Assembly (NCBI GenBank): GCA_021775475.1 | Contig: JAJFHS010000022.1 | Coordinates: 21,312-85,311, forward strand | Reading direction: 5' to 3' | Origin: Hyphomicrobiales bacterium | Lineage (GTDB): Bacteria; Pseudomonadota; Alphaproteobacteria; Rhizobiales; JAJFHR01 | Length of the DNA: 64,000 bases | Program-made: the position numbers and the translations under genes | In this document: piece after piece, positions 8,767-18,477 of the stretch | Position numbering within the stretch: position 1 is the stretch's first letter | Layout: each line of letters starts with the position of its first letter | Notes under the pieces: model-generated | What the model was told of the DNA's origin: nothing | Database searches by the model: none | What the model saw: the letters and a program-made list of their open reading frames with translations, nothing else

Positions 8767-8794
8767 GGTGGTGGCGGGGTATAAAAATTGAGCC

Positions 8795-9226
8795 TTACCA
8801 GATTGTTAAAAAAATCCCGGCAACAACCAGATAACGCACTGCCTTGGCCACAAACACAAATGTGGTGAACACCAATATTGGTGTGCGCGAGATACCGGCG
8901 ATCACAGTGAGCGGATCGCCGATAACCGGTAGCCACGACAGCAGTAAAGACCAGATTCCCCAGCGTTGATACCAGGTGGTGAAGCGATCGTATTTTTCAT
9001 GGGGGACCGGGAACCATTTATGCGAGCGATGGTGGGAAAAGAAACGACCGATGCCCCAGTTCACGCAACTGCCAAGTGTATTACCAATCGTTGCGACCAA
9101 AACAGCCAGACCAACCGCTACCTCGTTGCTGGACAAAACCCCCACCAGCACAATCTCGGATGACCCGGGAAGCAAGGTGGCAGAAACAAAAGCTGAAATA
9201 AAAAGAGTGGAAACAAGGCTGCTCAT
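8795..9226 (-). CDS. YqaA/VTT-family inner membrane protein
   Basis: Integral membrane protein of 143 aa. SATLLPGSSEIVLVGVL followed by a glycine-rich helix (GNTLGSCVNWGIGRFF) is the DedA/VTT signature of the YqaA subfamily; three to four hydrophobic segments are visible, the last near the C-terminus (PILVFTTFVFVAKAVRYLVV). Such proteins act in envelope maintenance or lipid scrambling, without a defined substrate here. It is transcribed in the same direction as, and 15 bp downstream of, the polyprenyl synthase gene, and converges with ispE. Confidence 0.85.
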   Translation of the reverse strand: MSSLVSTLFISAFVSATLLPGSSEIVLVGVLSSNEVAVGLAVLVATIGNTLGSCVNWGIGRFFSHHRSHKWFPVPHEKYDRFTTWYQRWGIWSLLLSWLPVIGDPLTVIAGISRTPILVFTTFVFVAKAVRYLVVAGIFLTIW

Positions 9227-9241
9227 TTAAGAAAACATGCC

Positions 9242-10258
9242 TTAAAAAGAACGGCTCACACAAAACCGAACCACCTCCATCAGCGCGGTTTTTTGCGGGC
9301 ACGCAGGAAAAATTTCCAGTGCATCGCACGCGATTGCACCATAATGGTGGGCACGGCTGATCGTATCTTCCAGCGCATTGTGCTGTTTCATCAATGAAAT
9401 TGCATGCTCGAGATCACCGTCTCTTTGATCTCCATCTTCTAGTGCGCGCTTCCAGAATTTTCGTTCGTCATCATTGCCGCGACGATAGGTTAAAACTACC
9501 GGCAGGGTAATTTTACCCTCCCTGAAATCATCACCAACAGATTTTCCCATGGCATCGGCGTCACCGCTATAATCCAGTGCATCATCTATAAGCTGAAACA
9601 CCAGTCCGAGATTGCGGCCATAGCTGTCCAGGGCGGAGCGTTTTTCCGACGATTGATCAGAAATGATACCACCAACGTGGGCAGCCGCTGCAAACAGCGC
9701 GGCGGTCTTGGCCTTGATTACAGCGAGATAAGCATCTTCGGTTGTGGTGATGTGCTGGGCAGCGGCCAGTTGCATCACCTCGCCCTCGGCAATCACCGCA
9801 GCGGCATCTGACAAAACCGCAAGGCAATCGAGTGAGCCGGTTTCAACCATCATCTTGAAGGCCTGACCAAGCAGAAAATCACCGACCAGGACACTTGCCT
9901 CATTGCCCCACAGAATGCGCGCGGTTTTATTGCCACGGCGCATATCGCTTTCATCAACCACATCGTCGTGCAGCAAAGTTGCCGTGTGCATGAATTCAAC
10001 GCTTGAGGCCAGTTTGATGTGATGTTTGCCTTCATAGCCGCACATTTGTGCAGCAGCGATGGTCAACATCGGCCGGATTCTCTTGCCGCCGGAATCTATC
10101 AGGTGCCGGGCGAGTTCCGGAATGAGTTCGACGTTTGACACCACGCGTTGCATGATCAACTCATTGACACCGTCCATATCATCGGCAACCAGCGCCATCA
10201 ACGGAGCCAGACTCGCCGCTTGATTACGACCTTTATCGAGGGGGATTACAACGCCCAA
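9242..10258 (-). CDS. polyprenyl (octaprenyl/decaprenyl) diphosphate synthase
   Basis: Trans-prenyltransferase of 338 aa that makes the ubiquinone side chain. The first aspartate-rich motif reads LLHDDVVDESDMRRG (about 95) and the second LIDDALDYSGD (about 215); GGKRIRPML precedes them as the pyrophosphate-binding lead. Length and motif spacing match IspB/DdsA long-chain synthases. Chain length (C40 versus C50) cannot be decided by eye, though alphaproteobacteria commonly make Q10. Start at 10258 faces the DUF2007 gene across a 155-bp intergenic region. Confidence 0.93.
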   Translation of the reverse strand: MGVVIPLDKGRNQAASLAPLMALVADDMDGVNELIMQRVVSNVELIPELARHLIDSGGKRIRPMLTIAAAQMCGYEGKHHIKLASSVEFMHTATLLHDDVVDESDMRRGNKTARILWGNEASVLVGDFLLGQAFKMMVETGSLDCLAVLSDAAAVIAEGEVMQLAAAQHITTTEDAYLAVIKAKTAALFAAAAHVGGIISDQSSEKRSALDSYGRNLGLVFQLIDDALDYSGDADAMGKSVGDDFREGKITLPVVLTYRRGNDDERKFWKRALEDGDQRDGDLEHAISLMKQHNALEDTISRAHHYGAIACDALEIFPACPQKTALMEVVRFCVSRSF

Positions 10259-10349
10259 AACATGTTTCCTTCAATATCAAACCAGTAAATGACAATAAGT
10301 CGGCACTCATAGTTGGGTCAAGTGCGACGAATTGCCTTTGGCTCATTTG

Positions 10350-10359
10350 TGTGATCACA
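10350..10359. promoter_or_regulatory. TGTGATCACA palindrome between divergent genes
   Basis: A perfect 10-bp palindrome resembling a CRP-type core lies in the 155-bp gap between the divergent polyprenyl synthase and DUF2007 genes, about 55 bp before the DUF2007 start. It may be a regulator site, but 10 bp can arise by chance and the flanks are not symmetric. Confidence 0.3.
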
Positions 10360-10413
10360 TACACTGCTGACAGCACTATTTCGATGAATTTTTGATGATA
10401 GAATTTTTTGCTT

Positions 10414-10626
10414 ATGGAAGAACTTTTGCGAACAAACGATATGGTCCTGATTTCCTATATTGAGTCCATGTTGAATGATGCCGGAATTCCACATCATGTT
10501 ATGGACACCAATATGAGTGTTGTTGAAGGCTCCATCGGTGTGCTGCCGCGACGGATTATGGTGATGGGTGATCAGATCAACCAGGCCCGGCGGATTGTCA
10601 AGGAGGCGGATATAGAGGGACTATGA
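10414..10626 (+). CDS. DUF2007 domain protein
   Basis: Small protein of 70 aa (MEELLRTNDMVLISYIESML...), a DUF2007 domain occupying the full length with the typical LRTNDxVLxSxxxSxLxxAGI opening and RRIMV ending. DUF2007 proteins are often called putative signal-transducing proteins, but no mechanism is proven. The ATG at 10414 was taken over an in-frame TTG at 10408. Its stop overlaps the start of the methyltransferase gene as ATGA, so the two are coupled. Confidence 0.85.
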   Translation: MEELLRTNDMVLISYIESMLNDAGIPHHVMDTNMSVVEGSIGVLPRRIMVMGDQINQARRIVKEADIEGL

Positions 10627-11387
10627 CGCTTGTGGTTGATGAACTCACCGATGATGCTTTTCTGGGTGGAAAATTACACTGTTTGCAACCGGCAAAAGGC
10701 TATCGCTCCGGTCTCGATGCGGTATTTCTGGCCGCCTCAATTCCCGCTCGCCCCGGCGACACAACGCTTGAAGCGGGAAGCGGCACCGGCATTGCCAGCT
10801 TGTGTCTGGCAGCTACTGTGGAAAACCTCAAAGTTGTCGGTCTTGAAATAAATCCGCACAGCATAGAACTCGCCCATCGAAATGCTGCCCGCAACGGATT
10901 TGAAAAAAACTCGGCCTTTGTCGAAGGTGATCTGTCCCGGTCATTTAAAAATTTGGAACAAAATGGCATCGTGGAAAACCTCTACGACCATGTTTTTGCC
11001 AATCCGCCATTCTTTGCCGAAGATGCAGCCCAGATATCTCCTGATGCCGGCAAGGCCAAAGCCAACGTTATGGGCACCGAGGGACTGGACAGATGGTTGA
11101 AATTTCTAACCGCCGTGGTCAAGCCGCACGGCACCATAACCATCATTCATCGCGCTGAAGCCCTGGCAGCGCTGACCGCAAGCTTTGAAGGTCGCGCCGG
11201 TGGATTGAAAATCTATCCACTGTTTCCCAAAGCCCATATGCCCGCTTCAAGGCTCATTGTGCAGGGTATAAAAGGCTCCCGCGCTCAATCCAGCCTGTTG
11301 CCGGGCCAGATCATGCATCAGGCCGATGGCACCTTCACACCTGAGGTTCAGGCGATTTTACGCGACGGTAAACGGTTGAAAATTTAA
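10623..11387 (+). CDS. tRNA1(Val) (adenine37-N6)-methyltransferase-like protein
   Basis: SAM-dependent N6-adenine methyltransferase of 254 aa of the TrmN6/YfiC type. TLEAGSGTGIASLCLAA is motif I, VVGLEINPHSIELAHRNA the acidic loop, and NPPFF (about 125) the NPPY-type catalytic motif that flips and methylates an adenine amino group. YRSGLDAVFLAA near the N-terminus is typical of the family. Start overlaps the DUF2007 stop by 4 bp. Assignment to tRNA position 37 is by family; substrate is not directly visible. Confidence 0.88.
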   Translation: MTLVVDELTDDAFLGGKLHCLQPAKGYRSGLDAVFLAASIPARPGDTTLEAGSGTGIASLCLAATVENLKVVGLEINPHSIELAHRNAARNGFEKNSAFVEGDLSRSFKNLEQNGIVENLYDHVFANPPFFAEDAAQISPDAGKAKANVMGTEGLDRWLKFLTAVVKPHGTITIIHRAEALAALTASFEGRAGGLKIYPLFPKAHMPASRLIVQGIKGSRAQSSLLPGQIMHQADGTFTPEVQAILRDGKRLKI

Positions 11388-11441
11388 CAACATTGTTGTT
11401 TTGGTCTTGTGGTTGGCCCTTGCGGCGATTATCTATCCCTG

Positions 11442-12341
11442 ATGAAAACAACCAAATCCTCAAAAATACCAGGCTGGCGGCGATTTTTGCCCAAGCGCTT
11501 TCGCAATCCCAAACCCGTTGTCGCCGTTGTGCGTCTGAGTGGTGTCATTGGCGGTGGGTCTGCCTTGCGACCGGGGCTCAACCTCAACAGTGTCAGCACT
11601 GTTCTCGAAACCGCCTTTAAAACCAAACATGCCAAAGCAGTGGTACTGGCGATAAATTCGCCCGGCGGCTCACCTGTTCAATCAAACCTGATTTACACCC
11701 GCATCCGTGCACTGGCCAAAGAGCATGAATTGCCGGTCTACGTTTTTTGCGAAGATGTGGCGGCATCAGGCGGCTATTGGCTGGCGTGCGCGGGTGATGA
11801 AATTTATGCCGACAGCAATTCTATCGTCGGCTCTATCGGCGTCATTGCCGCAGGTTTTGGATTTACCGAATTGATCAAGAAGGTCGGGATCGAGCGCCGG
11901 GTATATACCGCCGGTGAAAACAAAAACATCCTCGATCCGTTCAAGGCGGAAAATGCCAGTGATGTAAAACGCATCAAATCCCTGCAAAAAGACATCCACG
12001 AAAGTTTCAAGGATCTGGTGGTGAAAGCCCGGGGTGATGCGCTGAAGGAAATCCCAAAAAAGCTGTTTACTGGCGAATTCTGGACCGGTGCCAAAGCGCT
12101 TGAAATGGGTCTGATTGACGGCATTGGCGATATGCGCGCCATTATGCGTGAGAAATACGGTGAAAAAGTCAAACTTAAACTTGTTGCCGCCAATCAAGGC
12201 TGGCTCAAGCGCCGCCTTAGCCCGGGTTCTTCTCTCGGGCTTATTGCCGGTGCCAGCGGACAGTCATTGGCGCAGGGACTTACCGATGATGTCATTTCAA
12301 CCATTGAAGAACGCGCAATCTGGTCACGCTACGGCCTGTAA
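11442..12341 (+). CDS. S49-family serine peptidase (SppA/SohB-like)
   Basis: Peptidase of about 299 aa related to signal peptide peptidase A. VVLAINSPGGSPVQS forms the oxyanion region, DVAASGGYWLACAGDEIYA carries the catalytic serine, and the later AGENKNILDPF lysine is the expected general base, giving a Ser-Lys dyad. A GTG at 11409 is also in frame, but the ATG at 11442 begins the basic, family-like N-terminus; neither has a strong Shine-Dalgarno. No clear transmembrane segment is seen, so it may be cytosolic. It follows the methyltransferase gene by 54 bp. Confidence 0.88.
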   Translation: MKTTKSSKIPGWRRFLPKRFRNPKPVVAVVRLSGVIGGGSALRPGLNLNSVSTVLETAFKTKHAKAVVLAINSPGGSPVQSNLIYTRIRALAKEHELPVYVFCEDVAASGGYWLACAGDEIYADSNSIVGSIGVIAAGFGFTELIKKVGIERRVYTAGENKNILDPFKAENASDVKRIKSLQKDIHESFKDLVVKARGDALKEIPKKLFTGEFWTGAKALEMGLIDGIGDMRAIMREKYGEKVKLKLVAANQGWLKRRLSPGSSLGLIAGASGQSLAQGLTDDVISTIEERAIWSRYGL

Positions 12342-12658
12342 TTTTATCTAGAGCAATTGGTAACATACCCCTCTTCCTCGTCATCCCCGGGCTTGTCCCG
12401 GGGATCCATTCCTCAATCCTCTCGGGCAAAAGGCACTATCTTTGTTTTCGAAAGACCAACGCTGTGGATCCCCGGGTCAAGCCCGGGGATGACGAAGCAA
12501 GTGAGGTTGGGTGAGGGAGACACGCATTAAATCAAAAGCCCCGCTTGACCCGAACATGAGCCACGGGTAGGTTGCGCGCGTTCCTTCTGTTTTACGCGAA
12601 TCTCTAAGGTCGTTTAGAACGAACATCGCCTTTTCGCCTTACGCTCAAGAGTGTTGCA
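12342..12658. other. 317-bp intergenic region before glyQ, mostly a palindromic repeat element
   Basis: Contains the paired repeat at 12379-12494 and then about 160 bp of apparently non-coding DNA leading to glyQ. No convincing ORF, T-box or riboswitch was seen; the glyQ promoter probably lies in 12500-12658 but no -35/-10 pair stands out. Confidence 0.6.
12379..12494. repeat. dispersed palindromic element, full paired copy
   Basis: Two 30-bp arms (12379-12408 and 12465-12494) are inverted copies of each other, and each arm is itself a palindrome around the core ccccggg-ctt-cccgggg. A 56-bp spacer begins ccattcctc, as in the copy at 27.5 kb. This is a cruciform-forming intergenic repeat of the type abundant in Rhizobiales genomes. 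Confidence 0.85.
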
Positions 12659-13573
12659 ATGCCAACCCAGTCTGTTCCAGCAAGTCTTGTTCCCGAGCGC
12701 TCGTTTCAGGGGTTGATTCTGGCCCTTCAGCACTATTGGGCAGCTTACGGCTGCGCCCTGCTTCAGCCCTATGACATGGAAGTTGGTGCGGGCACGTTTC
12801 ACCCGGCGACCATCCTGCGCTCACTGGGTCCAAAACCGTGGAATGCCGCCTACGTGCAACCCTCACGGCGACCCAAAGATGGCCGTTATGGCAATAACCC
12901 CAACCGCCTTCAGCACTACTACCAGTTTCAGGTCATCCTCAAGCCATCACCGAAGGATTTTCAGGAACTTTACCTCAAAAGCCTTTATGCCATTGGCATT
13001 GACCCGGAAAACCACGACATCAGGTTTGTTGAAGATGACTGGGAAAGCCCGACGCTTGGCGCCTGGGGGCTGGGCTGGGAAGTGTGGTGCGATGGTATGG
13101 AAGTCTCGCAATTCACCTATTTTCAGCAAGTCTGCGGTCAGGATTGCGCACCCGTAACCGGCGAGCTGACCTATGGCATCGAACGCCTGGCGATGTATGT
13201 GCAGGGTGTCGATAATATTTATGATTTGAATTTCAACGGCGGCGAGGGCGAGGCCCGCGTTTCTTATGGCGACGTATTCTTGCAGGCCGAACAGGAATAT
13301 TCGCGCTACAATTTTGAATACGCAGACACTGAAGCCCTCACCCGGCATTTTGAAGATGCTGAAAAAGAATGCCAGTCCTTGCTTGATGCCGGCGGCATGG
13401 CTCAGCCCGCTTATGATCAATGCATCAAGGCGAGCCATATATTTAACCTGCTCGATGCCCGTGGCGTCATCTCGGTAACCGAACGCCAGTCCTATATCTT
13501 ACGCGTGCGCAACCTTTCCACCCAATGCGGTGAAGCCTGGATCAAAACCGAAGCAGGAGGTGCAGATGCCTGA
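12659..13573 (+). CDS. glyQ: glycyl-tRNA synthetase alpha subunit
   Basis: Catalytic alpha subunit (304 aa) of the heterotetrameric bacterial-type glycyl-tRNA synthetase, which charges tRNA-Gly in the cytosol. Class II motifs are evident: the opening [38 protein letters not shown], and [12 protein letters not shown] with motif-2 arginines, then [11 protein letters not shown]. Length is normal. It overlaps glyS by 8 bp, indicating coupled synthesis of the two subunits. Confidence 0.97.
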   Translation: MPTQSVPASLVPERSFQGLILALQHYWAAYGCALLQPYDMEVGAGTFHPATILRSLGPKPWNAAYVQPSRRPKDGRYGNNPNRLQHYYQFQVILKPSPKDFQELYLKSLYAIGIDPENHDIRFVEDDWESPTLGAWGLGWEVWCDGMEVSQFTYFQQVCGQDCAPVTGELTYGIERLAMYVQGVDNIYDLNFNGGEGEARVSYGDVFLQAEQEYSRYNFEYADTEALTRHFEDAEKECQSLLDAGGMAQPAYDQCIKASHIFNLLDARGVISVTERQSYILRVRNLSTQCGEAWIKTEAGGADA

Positions 13574-15665
13574 TCTCTTGTTAGAATTGTTCAACGAAGA
13601 AATCCCCGCCCGCATGCAGGCACGCGCCGCGGATGATCTGAAAAAACTGGTCACCGATGCCCTGGTCGAGGCGGGCCTCGTTTACGAAAGTGCGGGCGCG
13701 TTCGTCACCCCGCGCCGCCTGACTTTAAGCGTCACCGGCATTCCCGCAACCCAGCCCGATGTTCGCGAAGAACGCAAAGGCCCGCGCGTTGGCGCGCCGG
13801 AAAAAGCCGTTGAAGGTTTTCTGCGTGGCTGTGGCCTGACTTCGATTGATGATGCAACCATCCAGACCGATCCCAAAAAGGGTGATTTCTATGTTGCCAT
13901 CACCGAAAAAAAGGGCGCGGCGGCAGACAAAGTAATCGCTGAAATCATTCCCGCCATTATAGGTAAATTCCCGTGGCCCAAATCGATGAAATGGGGCAGG
14001 GGTAATCTGCGCTGGGTGCGGCCTTTGCATTCGGTTCTGTGCCTGTTGGGCGAAGGTGAAGATGCGCAAGTTGTAAAATTTGAAATTGGCGATGTAACTT
14101 CCGGCAACACAACAAAATGCCATCGCTTCATGGCCCCGGATGAATTTACCGTCACAGGTTTTGAAGATTACGAAGCCAAACTGGCAAAAGCCCACGTCAT
14201 CCTCGATGCCCAACATCGTCGCGACACCATCGCGCATGACGCCAAACAACTCGCCTTTGCCAAAGGCCTCGAACTGGTTGAGGACAAAGGCCTGTTAGCC
14301 GAAGTCGCCGGTCTGGTGGAATGGCCGGTGGTGATGATGGGTAATTTTGACGAGGATTTTCTGGAGGTGCCACCGGAAGTCCTGACCATCGCCATGAAAT
14401 CGCATCAAAAATGTTTTTCACTGCACGATCCCAAAACCGGCAAACTTGCCAACGCCTTTATTCTGGTGTCGAACCTTGTCGCCAAAGATGGCGGCAAGAA
14501 GATTGTCGCCGGTAATGAACGCGTCATCAATGCGCGGCTGAGTGATGCAAGGTTCTTCTGGCAACTTGATCTCAAAACCCGGCTGGAAGACCAGGCAAAG
14601 AAACTGGAAAAAATCATCTTCCATGAAAAGCTCGGGTCCCAGAGCGAGCGCATTGACCGTCTCCAATCTCTGGCAGGAAAAATTGCCGCCATCGTTGATG
14701 CCGACCCCGAACAGGCAAAACGCGCAGCTTCTTTGTGCAAAGCTGATCTGGTAACCGAAATGGTCGGAGAATTTCCCGACTTGCAGGGGCTGATGGGGCG
14801 TTATTATGCATCCGCTCAAGGCGAAGATGGCGCCATCGCGCAAGCCTGCGAGATGCATTACAAACCGCAAGGCCCATCGGACGAAGTGCCGACGCAGGCC
14901 ATATCCATTGCCGTGGCCTTGGCTGATAAACTGGATACACTGATTGGTTTTTGGGCCATCAACGAAAAACCAACCGGCAGTAAAGATCCGTTCGCCTTAA
15001 GGCGTGCAGCTTTAGGTGTTATCCGTATTATTCTCGAAAATAATGTGCGCCTGGATTTTGCTGATGTGCTGCAGTCGCATTTGAAACTGTATCAGGACCA
15101 GCGCGCGCCGGGCTTTGGCAAAGAGTTTGAGCCTGCAACTCTACAGTCGTTTTTCACGGACCGCCTCAAAGTCCACTTGCGTGATCGTGGTATCAACCAT
15201 GATCTCATTGACGCGGTGCTGTCAAATAGTGATCACGATGATCTGGTTATGATTGTCAAACGCGTAAATGCCCTCAATGATTTCATCAAAACCGAAGATG
15301 GCACCAATCTGCTGGCCGGATACAAGCGCGCGGTAAATATCGTAACGATTGAAGAGAAAAAAGACGGCCCCGGCATTGAATATTCCGGTGAAGTCGACGA
15401 AAGCTTCTTCGAACACGATGAAGAAAAAAACCTCTCTGCCGAATTGAAGACAGCAAAAGCTGCCGCCGCTACGGCATTGAAGATAGAAGATTTCTCCGCC
15501 GCCATGGCCGCCATGGCACCGTTGCGCGGGCCCGTGGATGCGTTTTTTGATGCAGTGATCGTCAATGCTGATGACCCGATCATTCGCCGCAACCGCCTGT
15601 GTATGCTCAATCAAATTCGTAAAACTCTTGGCCAGGTAGCTGATTTTTCTAAAATTGAAGGCTGA
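13566..15665 (+). CDS. glyS: glycyl-tRNA synthetase beta subunit
   Basis: Beta subunit (699 aa) needed for tRNA recognition by glycyl-tRNA synthetase. It opens [18 protein letters not shown], the standard start; [15 protein letters not shown] and the HD-like DALR/anticodon-binding C-terminus ([17 protein letters not shown]) are present. The ATG at 13566 was chosen over an upstream in-frame start because AGGAGG lies at 13555-13560 and the homology begins there. It overlaps glyQ and is followed by ppdK after 3 bp. Confidence 0.97.
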   Translation: MPDLLLELFNEEIPARMQARAADDLKKLVTDALVEAGLVYESAGAFVTPRRLTLSVTGIPATQPDVREERKGPRVGAPEKAVEGFLRGCGLTSIDDATIQTDPKKGDFYVAITEKKGAAADKVIAEIIPAIIGKFPWPKSMKWGRGNLRWVRPLHSVLCLLGEGEDAQVVKFEIGDVTSGNTTKCHRFMAPDEFTVTGFEDYEAKLAKAHVILDAQHRRDTIAHDAKQLAFAKGLELVEDKGLLAEVAGLVEWPVVMMGNFDEDFLEVPPEVLTIAMKSHQKCFSLHDPKTGKLANAFILVSNLVAKDGGKKIVAGNERVINARLSDARFFWQLDLKTRLEDQAKKLEKIIFHEKLGSQSERIDRLQSLAGKIAAIVDADPEQAKRAASLCKADLVTEMVGEFPDLQGLMGRYYASAQGEDGAIAQACEMHYKPQGPSDEVPTQAISIAVALADKLDTLIGFWAINEKPTGSKDPFALRRAALGVIRIILENNVRLDFADVLQSHLKLYQDQRAPGFGKEFEPATLQSFFTDRLKVHLRDRGINHDLIDAVLSNSDHDDLVMIVKRVNALNDFIKTEDGTNLLAGYKRAVNIVTIEEKKDGPGIEYSGEVDESFFEHDEEKNLSAELKTAKAAAATALKIEDFSAAMAAMAPLRGPVDAFFDAVIVNADDPIIRRNRLCMLNQIRKTLGQVADFSKIEG

Positions 15666-15668
15666 TAC

Positions 15669-18356
15669 ATGTGTTCTGATATGCAAAAACTCGTCTACAC
15701 GTTTGGTGATGGTGTTGCCGATGGCAGCGCTGACATGCGTAATCTGTTAGGTGGCAAAGGTGCAAACCTTGCCGAGATGTGCAATCTCGGCCTGCCGGTG
15801 CCGCCGGGAATGACGATTACCACAGAAGTTTGTACCGCCTACAACGAGGCTGGTCAGAAATACCCGCAAGGCCTTAAACAACAGGTGGATGATGCCATTG
15901 AGTACATTGGCAAGATTGTTGGCCATGTGTTTGGCGATGCTGAAAACTCGCTTCTGGTATCCGTGCGCTCAGGCGCACGCGCTTCCATGCCCGGTATGCT
16001 CGATACGGTGTTAAACCTTGGCCTTAACGACGAAACCGTTGAAGGCTTGGCGCTAAAATCTGGCGATCGCCGCTTTGCCTACGACAGCTACCGCCGCTTT
16101 ATCCAGATGTACTCAGATGTGGTTTTAGGCATTGATCATTATGAGTTTGAAGATATTCTTGGCGGCTACAAGGATGAACTGGACAAACACCTGGATACTG
16201 ATCTTGATGCCGGGGAGTGGCTTGAAGTCATAACCCGCTACAAGGCTTGCGTCGAAGACCGTCTGGAAAAACCGTTTCCCCAGGATGTTCACGAACAATT
16301 GTGGGGTGCAATCGGTGCTGTCTTTGGCTCGTGGAACAACCAGCGCGCCAACACTTATCGCCGTTTGCATGATATCCCTGACAGTTGGGGCACCGCCGTC
16401 AACATTCAGGCCATGGTGTTTGGCAATATGGGTGACACCAGTGCCACTGGCGTCGCCTTTACCCGCAATCCCTCCACTGGCGAAAATGCGCTTTACGGCG
16501 AGTTCCTCGTCAATGCGCAAGGCGAAGATGTGGTCGCCGGTATCAGGACGCCGCAAAACATCACTGAAGCCGCCCGCATTGAAGCCGGTATGCCTGATCC
16601 TTCGCTGGAATTACTGATGCCTGCTACGTTCGTCGAGCTTAAAGCCATCTACGAAAAGCTTGAGGGCCATTACCGTGATATGCAGGATCTTGAGTTTACC
16701 GTGCAGGAGGGTAAACTGTGGATGCTGCAAACCCGTTCGGGCAAACGCACCACCAAAGCAGCCTTTAAAATTGCCATCGACATGGTGCATGAAGGATTGA
16801 TCACCCGCGAAGAAGCCGTCATGCGCATCGATCCCGCTGCCCTTGACCAGCTTTTGCACCCGACCCTTGATCCCAACGCGGAAAAAGAACTGATCACTGT
16901 AGGCTTGCCCGCATCTCCCGGTGCAGCGTCGGGGGAAATTGTCTTTAGTCCCGATGAAGCAGAAAAGCTCAAAGCTCAGGACGTCAAAGTTATCCTGGTG
17001 CGCACGGAAACCAGCCCTGAAGATATTCACGGTATGCATGCAGCCGAAGGTATTTTAACCTCGCGCGGCGGCATGACCTCGCACGCTGCCGTTGTTGCGC
17101 GTGGCATGGGCAGGCCGTGTGTATCAGGCGCAGGCTCACTACACATTGATTATGAAGCCCAGACCATGTCGTCGGCCGGAGTGACTTTGAAAAAGGGCGA
17201 TCTCATCACCCTTGATGGTTCCACCGGCGAAGTGATGATTGGCGAAGTTGCCACGCTAAAAGCTGAAATGTCCGGTGATTTTGGTGTCCTGATGGCCTGG
17301 GCCGATGACGCCCGCACCATGGGCGTTCGCGCCAATGCGGAGACGCCACTGGATGCGCGCACCGCGCGTGATTTTGGCGCTGAAGGCATCGGCCTCAGCC
17401 GCACCGAGCACATGTTTTTTGACGGCGACAGGATTGTCGCCATGCGTGAGATGATCCTGGCCGAAGATGCTGATGGCCGTCGCAAGGCGCTCGATAAAAT
17501 CCTGCCGATGCAGCGCGCGGATTTTGTTGAGCTGTTTGAAATCATGTCAGGATTGCCAGTCACCATCCGCCTGCTTGACCCCCCGTTGAACGAATTTTTG
17601 CCCACTGGTGATGAAGAAATCAATCAGGTGGCTGAAGCCATGGGCGTGACACCCCAGCGCTTGCGCCGGCGCATCGCCGAGTTGGACGAATCCAACCCCA
17701 TGTTGGGTCATCGCGGCTGCCGTCTGGCCATTTCCTATCCTGAAATTCCCGAAATGCAGGCGCGGGCAATTTTTGAAGCCGCCATTATTGCCGCAGAAAA
17801 TACCGGTAAACCGGTGGTTCCCGAAGTCATGGTGCCGCTGATTACCGGCAAGGCTGAGCTGGATAATGTAACTGCGCGAATTAAGGACATCGCCGGGCAG
17901 GTAGAAAAAGAAAAAGGCGTCAAAATCGACTATCTCATCGGCACGATGATTGAGTTGCCGCGCGCCTGCCTGATGGCTGAGGAAATTGCGCAAACAGCTG
18001 AGTTTTTCTCATTCGGCACCAATGATCTCACCCAGACCACATTTGGGATTTCCCGCGATGATGCCGGAAATTTCCTCAATGAATATACCGCTAAAGGCCT
18101 GCTGGAAGTTGATCCCTTTATCTCCATAGATGTTGACGGTGTCGGCGAACTGGTGGCCATGGGCGTTGAGCGCGGTCGCAAAACCAGACCCGATATCAAA
18201 CTGGGAATTTGCGGTGAACACGGTGGTGATCCAGCCTCGGTTAAATTCTGCCACCAGGTCGGGCTGGACTATGTGTCGTGTTCACCCTTCCGCGTCCCCA
18301 TCGCGCGGCTTGCCGCCGCCCAGGCAGCCATTGCGGAACGTAAAGATGCAACCTGA
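15669..18356 (+). CDS. ppdK: pyruvate, phosphate dikinase
   Basis: Cytosolic enzyme of 895 aa interconverting pyruvate + ATP + Pi with phosphoenolpyruvate + AMP + PPi. In order: N-terminal ATP-grasp domain (LLGGKGANLAEM), the phosphohistidine domain with GGMTSHAAVVARGMGRP (catalytic His near residue 472), and the PEP/pyruvate TIM barrel with GTNDLTQTTFGISRDDA near the C-terminus. Two starts are possible; the ATG at 15669 has GAAGG about 7 nt upstream, the one at 15681 has none. It is tightly linked to glyQS, as in many Rhizobiales. Confidence 0.97.
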   Translation: MCSDMQKLVYTFGDGVADGSADMRNLLGGKGANLAEMCNLGLPVPPGMTITTEVCTAYNEAGQKYPQGLKQQVDDAIEYIGKIVGHVFGDAENSLLVSVRSGARASMPGMLDTVLNLGLNDETVEGLALKSGDRRFAYDSYRRFIQMYSDVVLGIDHYEFEDILGGYKDELDKHLDTDLDAGEWLEVITRYKACVEDRLEKPFPQDVHEQLWGAIGAVFGSWNNQRANTYRRLHDIPDSWGTAVNIQAMVFGNMGDTSATGVAFTRNPSTGENALYGEFLVNAQGEDVVAGIRTPQNITEAARIEAGMPDPSLELLMPATFVELKAIYEKLEGHYRDMQDLEFTVQEGKLWMLQTRSGKRTTKAAFKIAIDMVHEGLITREEAVMRIDPAALDQLLHPTLDPNAEKELITVGLPASPGAASGEIVFSPDEAEKLKAQDVKVILVRTETSPEDIHGMHAAEGILTSRGGMTSHAAVVARGMGRPCVSGAGSLHIDYEAQTMSSAGVTLKKGDLITLDGSTGEVMIGEVATLKAEMSGDFGVLMAWADDARTMGVRANAETPLDARTARDFGAEGIGLSRTEHMFFDGDRIVAMREMILAEDADGRRKALDKILPMQRADFVELFEIMSGLPVTIRLLDPPLNEFLPTGDEEINQVAEAMGVTPQRLRRRIAELDESNPMLGHRGCRLAISYPEIPEMQARAIFEAAIIAAENTGKPVVPEVMVPLITGKAELDNVTARIKDIAGQVEKEKGVKIDYLIGTMIELPRACLMAEEIAQTAEFFSFGTNDLTQTTFGISRDDAGNFLNEYTAKGLLEVDPFISIDVDGVGELVAMGVERGRKTRPDIKLGICGEHGGDPASVKFCHQVGLDYVSCSPFRVPIARLAAAQAAIAERKDAT

Positions 18357-18418
18357 ATGCAGGACCGGGTGTTTCCTAATAGACAAGACAGGCTCAATGC
18401 GTGTCGCATTAAACCGAC

Positions 18419-18469
18419 CCCACCTCCACGTCATCCTCGGGTCAAGCCCGAGGATGACGTGGAGGTGGG
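18419..18469. repeat. perfect 23-bp stem palindrome between convergent genes
   Basis: Arms 18419-18441 and 18447-18469 pair perfectly over 23 bp around the 5-nt loop tcaag. The core matches the dispersed 'gtcaagccc' repeat, but here the arms are extended with cacctccacg. It lies between ppdK and the convergent tetR gene and could stop transcription from both sides; there is no T-run. Confidence 0.85.
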
Positions 18470-18477
18470 TGTTAGCC

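Noticed and set aside
12500..12658. T-box leader upstream of glyQS
   Set aside because: No T-box sequence or terminator/antiterminator structure; T-boxes are not expected in alphaproteobacteria.
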